From an uncultured Bacilli bacterium (GTDB lineage Bacteria > Bacillota_I > Bacilli_A > RF39 > UBA660), in assembly GCA_934157235.1 (NCBI GenBank), contig CAKPHH010000005.1:1-64000 (forward strand): 64,000 bases of DNA, read 5' to 3'. The translations under genes and the position numbers were made by a program. This document shows positions 60,515 through 64,000 of the stretch, in pieces. Under the pieces are notes generated by a model. The model was not told the DNA's origin. It did not search any database and was given only the letters and a program-made list of their open reading frames with translations. The number at the start of each line of letters is the position of its first letter. Position 1 is the stretch's first letter.

Positions 60515-60543
60515 ATTCTATCACAACCATTTATAAAAGTCAA
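60515..60543 (-). promoter_or_regulatory. trpS promoter
   Basis: Minus-strand TTGACT (60543-60538), a 17-base spacer ending in TGA, and TAGAAT (60520-60515). It lies just upstream of the T-box. Confidence 0.75.
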
Positions 60544-60591
60544 ATTTCTCTTTTTAATGGTTCACTATCAATAAATTCCCTAACAAAAAGG

Positions 60592-60620
60592 TTGTCTAAA
60601 AAATAAATATAAGATATAAT
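60592..60620 (+). promoter_or_regulatory. tig promoter
   Basis: TTGTCT (60592-60597), a 17-base spacer and consensus TATAAT (60615-60620). Confidence 0.8.
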
Positions 60621-60642
60621 ATTAGAAGTTGGAGGGATATAT

Positions 60643-61938
60643 ATGGCAAAAGAAACAAAAACAAAAGAAATTAAAGAAGAAACAAAGAAAAATGTTCATA
60701 CTGTACCAGTTAAAATAGAAGGAGAAGAATGGAACAAAGCTCTAGATCAAGCTTTTGCAAAAAAACAAAAAGAAGTAAAAGTTGATGGCTTCCGTCCAGG
60801 AAAAGTACCAAGAGATATTTTTGAAAAACATTTTGGTAAAGAATCATTATTTATAGAAGCTGCTAATTTATTATTACAAGTTGCTTATGTAAAAGCAATG
60901 GAAGAATCAAAATTAATACCAGTTGTACAACCTTCTGTAGATTTTAAAAATGTTGATGAAAATGGTATAGAATTTGAATTTAAAATTATTACTAAACCAA
61001 GTGTAAAGGTTAAAAAGTATAAAGGTCTAAATATTAAACCTGAAAAAGTTGAAGTAACAGATGAAGAAGTAAATCATGAACTTGGTCATTTATTAGAAAG
61101 ATATACTGAATTAGTAACTAAAGAAGATGGAACTGTTGAAAACGGTGATGTTGCTGTTATCGATTTTGAAGGTTTCAAAGATGGTGTAGCTTTCGATGGT
61201 GGTAAAGGAGAAAACTATTCTCTAGAAATAGGCTCTCATACATTTATTCCTGGCTTTGAAGAACAAGTTGCTGGTATGAAAGTAGGAGAAGAAAAAGATA
61301 TTGAATTAACTTTCCCAGAAGATTATGGTGCTAAAGACTTAGCTGGTCAAAAAGTAGTATTCAAAGTTAAAGTTAATGAAATTAAAACAAAAGAAAATAG
61401 AGAATTAGATGAAGAATTCTTCGAGGATTTAGCTATGGAAGGTGTAAATTCTGAAGAAACTTTAAAAGAAGAAATTAAAAAGTCAATCGCTGCTCAAAAA
61501 GAAGTAGATGTTGAAAATAATTATATTGATAAAATTTTAGAAGAAGTTGCTAAAAATGTTGAAGTAGACATCCCAGAAGAAATGGTTGAAGAAGAAGTAG
61601 ATAGATTAATTCATAGATTTGAAGAACAAATGAAAATGCAAGGAATTTCTCTAGATTTATATTATCAATTCACTAATTCAACAGAAAAAGATTTAAGAGA
61701 TCACATGGAAAAAGAAGCTTATGCTAACGTATTATACCGTTTAATGTTAGAAGAAATCATGAATCTAGAAAAAATCGAAGTATCTGAAGAAGAAGCTGAT
61801 AAAGAGGCTGATGAATTAGCTAAGAAATATCAAATGGAAAAAGAAGAATTCTTAAAACAATTTGGTGGCTTAGATATGATTCAATACGACTTAGAAATGC
61901 GTAAAACAATAGATTTATTAAAAGAATTAAATAAATAA
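60643..61938 (+). CDS. tig: trigger factor chaperone
   Basis: A 431-aa ribosome-bound peptidyl-prolyl isomerase and chaperone. The ribosome-binding domain has the signature FRPGKVPRDIFEKHFG (about residues 47-62). The FKBP-type domain is about 155-245 (GDVAVIDFEGFKDGVAFDGGKGENYSLEIGS; FIPGFEEQVAGMKVGEEKDI). The C-terminal helical arms carry EEMVEEEVDRLIHRFEEQM. The length is standard. It forms a one-gene unit upstream of lon; tig is often next to clpX or lon. The start follows GGAGGGA. Confidence 0.96.
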   Translation: MAKETKTKEIKEETKKNVHTVPVKIEGEEWNKALDQAFAKKQKEVKVDGFRPGKVPRDIFEKHFGKESLFIEAANLLLQVAYVKAMEESKLIPVVQPSVDFKNVDENGIEFEFKIITKPSVKVKKYKGLNIKPEKVEVTDEEVNHELGHLLERYTELVTKEDGTVENGDVAVIDFEGFKDGVAFDGGKGENYSLEIGSHTFIPGFEEQVAGMKVGEEKDIELTFPEDYGAKDLAGQKVVFKVKVNEIKTKENRELDEEFFEDLAMEGVNSEETLKEEIKKSIAAQKEVDVENNYIDKILEEVAKNVEVDIPEEMVEEEVDRLIHRFEEQMKMQGISLDLYYQFTNSTEKDLRDHMEKEAYANVLYRLMLEEIMNLEKIEVSEEEADKEADELAKKYQMEKEEFLKQFGGLDMIQYDLEMRKTIDLLKELNK

Positions 61939-61966
61939 AAGGTGATTCTCAATCACTTTTTATTTT
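61936..61966 (+). terminator. tig terminator
   Basis: GTGATT and AATCAC with flanking A/T pairs (one bulged G) and a CTC loop, followed by a T-rich tail. Confidence 0.65.
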
Positions 61967-62013
61967 CTTTTAGGAGAATAATCTTAATTTATGTAAAATA
62001 ATGCAAAATTGCT

Positions 62014-62041
62014 TTGAAAAAAACAAAAATTCATATATAAT
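62014..62041 (+). promoter_or_regulatory. lon promoter
   Basis: TTGAAA (62014-62019), a 16-base spacer and TATAAT (62036-62041). No CIRCE or other heat-shock operator is visible. Confidence 0.65.
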
Positions 62042-62076
62042 AAAAAGCAGTATTAAAAATTTGGAGGTGAATATCC

Positions 62077-64000
62077 TTGAAAAGTGAGAAGCTACGAGTT
62101 TTAATTATTAATGATATGGTCATCTTTCCAAATAACGAAGTTAGAATTGAATATGACAAAAATATTGATAAACATATGCATGAAACTTTTGATTGTGATG
62201 ATGAACTTATCTTAATTGTAAATCCTCTTAATGAGGAATCTCTAGATATCACCTCATTACCAAATTATGGAGTATTGGGACGCATAAAGTTAAAATTAAA
62301 TGTTCCAAATGGTAAAACAAGGGTAGTACTTGAAGGTCTAGATAGGGTTGAAATAACAAACTATACTTTTGAAAATAACAATTATGAAGCCGATTATAAT
62401 CATGTAGACATAAAAGAAAATAAAGATAGTGAAAAATATTCACGTATCTTAATAAAACACTTAGAACGCTATATTAATAAAGTTCCCTATATTGGAAATG
62501 CAATCATGAGCCAATTAAATAATGTCTCTGGACTTGATGAACTATGTGATTTAATTGCCTCATTTCTAACTATAGATTATCATAAAAAGAAAAAATACAT
62601 CACGATAATAGATCCAATCGAAAGATGTAAACTTTTAATTGAAGATATGAATGAGGATCTTCAATTAGTTGCTCTAGAACAAAAAATTGAATCGGAAGTA
62701 GAAAAAGAATTAAATGAAACCCAAAAAGAATATTTCTTAAGAGAAAAAATCAAAGCTATGCAACGCGAACTAGGGGAGACAAATAGTAAAGATGATGAAG
62801 TAGTTCGCTTAAGAAAAAAAGTTGCTAAATTAAAGTGTAACGCCAAAGTAAAAGAAAAAATAAATCGTGAACTTGCTAGGTATGAAGCCATAAATAGTAA
62901 TTCTCCTGAATTAGGTATGATTAGAGAGTATTTAGATTGGTTATTAAATCTCCCATGGAATAACTATACTAAGGATAATGAAGATTTAAGTAAAGTAAAA
63001 GCTATTTTGGATAGTTCCCATTATGCCCTAGATGAAGTCAAAACACGTATCATAGAATACTTAGCAGTCAAGCAAAATACCAAAAACTCTAGAAGTCCCA
63101 TTCTTTGTCTAGTTGGTCCACCAGGAGTTGGAAAAACTTCTCTTGCTATAAGCATTGCAAACAGCTTAAATCGCAAAGTAACAAAAATAAGTGTTGGTGG
63201 TATCAACGATGAAGCAGAAATAATCGGCCATAGAAGAACTTATATCGGTGCTAATCCTGGTCGTATCATACAAGGAATCAGAAGAGCTGGAACCTCTAAT
63301 CCTGTCTTTATAATTGATGAAATTGATAAAATGACAAAAGATATTAAAGGTGACCCTGCTAGTAGTTTACTAGAAGTACTAGATCCTGAACAAAACAATA
63401 AATTTTCCGATCATTATATAGAAGAAGACTTTGATCTTTCTAAAGTGTTCTTTATCGCAACTGCAAATTACATTGAACAAATTCCTTATGAATTAAGAGA
63501 CCGTTTAGAAATAATTAACTTATCGAGCTATACAGAATATGAAAAGTTAGATATTGCCAAAAGACACTTAGTACCAAAAGAATTAGAAGAACATGGTCTA
63601 ACTCCTTTACAAATTCAAATAACAGATGAAGCACTTATGGTCATGATTAGAAATTATACTAAAGAAGCTGGAGTCCGTGAATTAGAAAGAGTAATTGCCA
63701 CTCTTCTTAGAAAAATTGTCAAAGAAATATTATTAGAAAAAAATACTATTTTCTATAAAATAGATGAAAATAATCTCGAAAATTACTTAGGAAAGAAAAA
63801 GTATTTCTATACTGAAAATGCTAACAAAAATGAAATTGGTGTTGTCAATGGTATGGCCTATACTGTTTTTGGTGGCGATATTTTGCCAATAGAAGCAAAT
63901 ATCTTTAAGGGAAAAGGCGACCTAATCCTAACAGGATCACTTGGTGAAGTTATGCAAGAATCCTGCCAAATCGCTCTGAGCTATATAAAAGCCAATAAGG
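62077..64000 (+). CDS. lon: ATP-dependent protease Lon (partial, runs off the end)
   Basis: The first 641 codons of Lon. The start is TTG at 62077 after a full GGAGGTGA (62063-62070). The N-terminal substrate domain begins LRVLIINDMVIFPN and has VLEGLDRVEI. The coiled middle part carries KEYFLREKIKAMQREL. The AAA+ domain has Walker A LVGPPGVGKTS (about residue 347), the conserved GGINDEAEIIGHRRTYIGANPGRI, and Walker B VFIIDEIDK. The protease domain opens with IGVVNGMAYTVFGGDILPIEA and GSLGEVMQES; the catalytic Ser-Lys pair lies beyond the window. Lon degrades damaged and regulatory proteins. Confidence 0.96.
   Translation, partial: MKSEKLRVLIINDMVIFPNNEVRIEYDKNIDKHMHETFDCDDELILIVNPLNEESLDITSLPNYGVLGRIKLKLNVPNGKTRVVLEGLDRVEITNYTFENNNYEADYNHVDIKENKDSEKYSRILIKHLERYINKVPYIGNAIMSQLNNVSGLDELCDLIASFLTIDYHKKKKYITIIDPIERCKLLIEDMNEDLQLVALEQKIESEVEKELNETQKEYFLREKIKAMQRELGETNSKDDEVVRLRKKVAKLKCNAKVKEKINRELARYEAINSNSPELGMIREYLDWLLNLPWNNYTKDNEDLSKVKAILDSSHYALDEVKTRIIEYLAVKQNTKNSRSPILCLVGPPGVGKTSLAISIANSLNRKVTKISVGGINDEAEIIGHRRTYIGANPGRIIQGIRRAGTSNPVFIIDEIDKMTKDIKGDPASSLLEVLDPEQNNKFSDHYIEEDFDLSKVFFIATANYIEQIPYELRDRLEIINLSSYTEYEKLDIAKRHLVPKELEEHGLTPLQIQITDEALMVMIRNYTKEAGVRELERVIATLLRKIVKEILLEKNTIFYKIDENNLENYLGKKKYFYTENANKNEIGVVNGMAYTVFGGDILPIEANIFKGKGDLILTGSLGEVMQESCQIALSYIKANK

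Overview
The window is AT-rich, gene-dense DNA from a low-GC Gram-positive bacterium. Gene order and families match Bacilli: an ireB-ruvX-yrzB-mltG-trmR-trhP-greA series, a Trp T-box leader, DnaE, TypA, Lon. TGA is used as a stop (25216-25218 and 58530-58532) and tryptophan is TGG, so this is the standard bacterial code, not the Mycoplasma code. MltG, a sortase and peptidoglycan-active enzymes imply a cell wall. The style (pilin-signal leucine-rich adhesins beside a Tad/type IV secretion hybrid, canonical extended -10 promoters) fits an uncultured gut-type Bacilli lineage such as RF39. That placement is inference.

Layout. 1-3120: small membrane, lipoprotein and regulator genes with a recent 270-bp duplication, then a minus-strand tRNA-Gly. 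3200-21450: mostly housekeeping genes: HAD phosphatase, DedA, typA, rpmB (minus), the dnaE-lspA-rluD-ASCH unit, tspO (minus), a rhomboid protease, and the ireB-ruvX-yrzB-mltG-trmR-trhP1-trhP2 operon followed by an HD dNTPase. 21450-22046: greA with a hairpin at its mRNA 5' end.

22050-55013 is the accessory heart, all on the plus strand. It starts with two proteins carrying type IV prepilin signals, one fused to BspA-like leucine-rich repeats with an exact 528-bp tandem repeat. Next come two large Cys-rich exported proteins, each followed by the same 166-aa membrane protein, with a class B-like sortase and membrane-anchored surface proteins between them. A secretion machine follows: CpaB-like, TadA ATPase, TadB, TadC, a 56-aa pilin candidate, a TadE-like protein, a TadZ-like protein, two VirB2-like small membrane proteins, a VirB6/TrbL-like channel protein, PrgI/VirB3-like, VirB4 split into two genes, a SpoIID + C39 wall hydrolase, and a VirD4/TraG coupling ATPase. 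I see no relaxase, integrase or attachment sites, so it looks like a resident hybrid Tad-pilus/type IV secretion apparatus rather than a conjugative element.

55039-64000 returns to core genes: rhodanese, a second DedA-like protein, rmuC, three unknown proteins, trpS (minus) under a complete Trp T-box riboswitch, tig, and lon, which runs off the end.

Many ORFs begin upstream of the true start. Where a Shine-Dalgarno site picked the start I used that start and said so.
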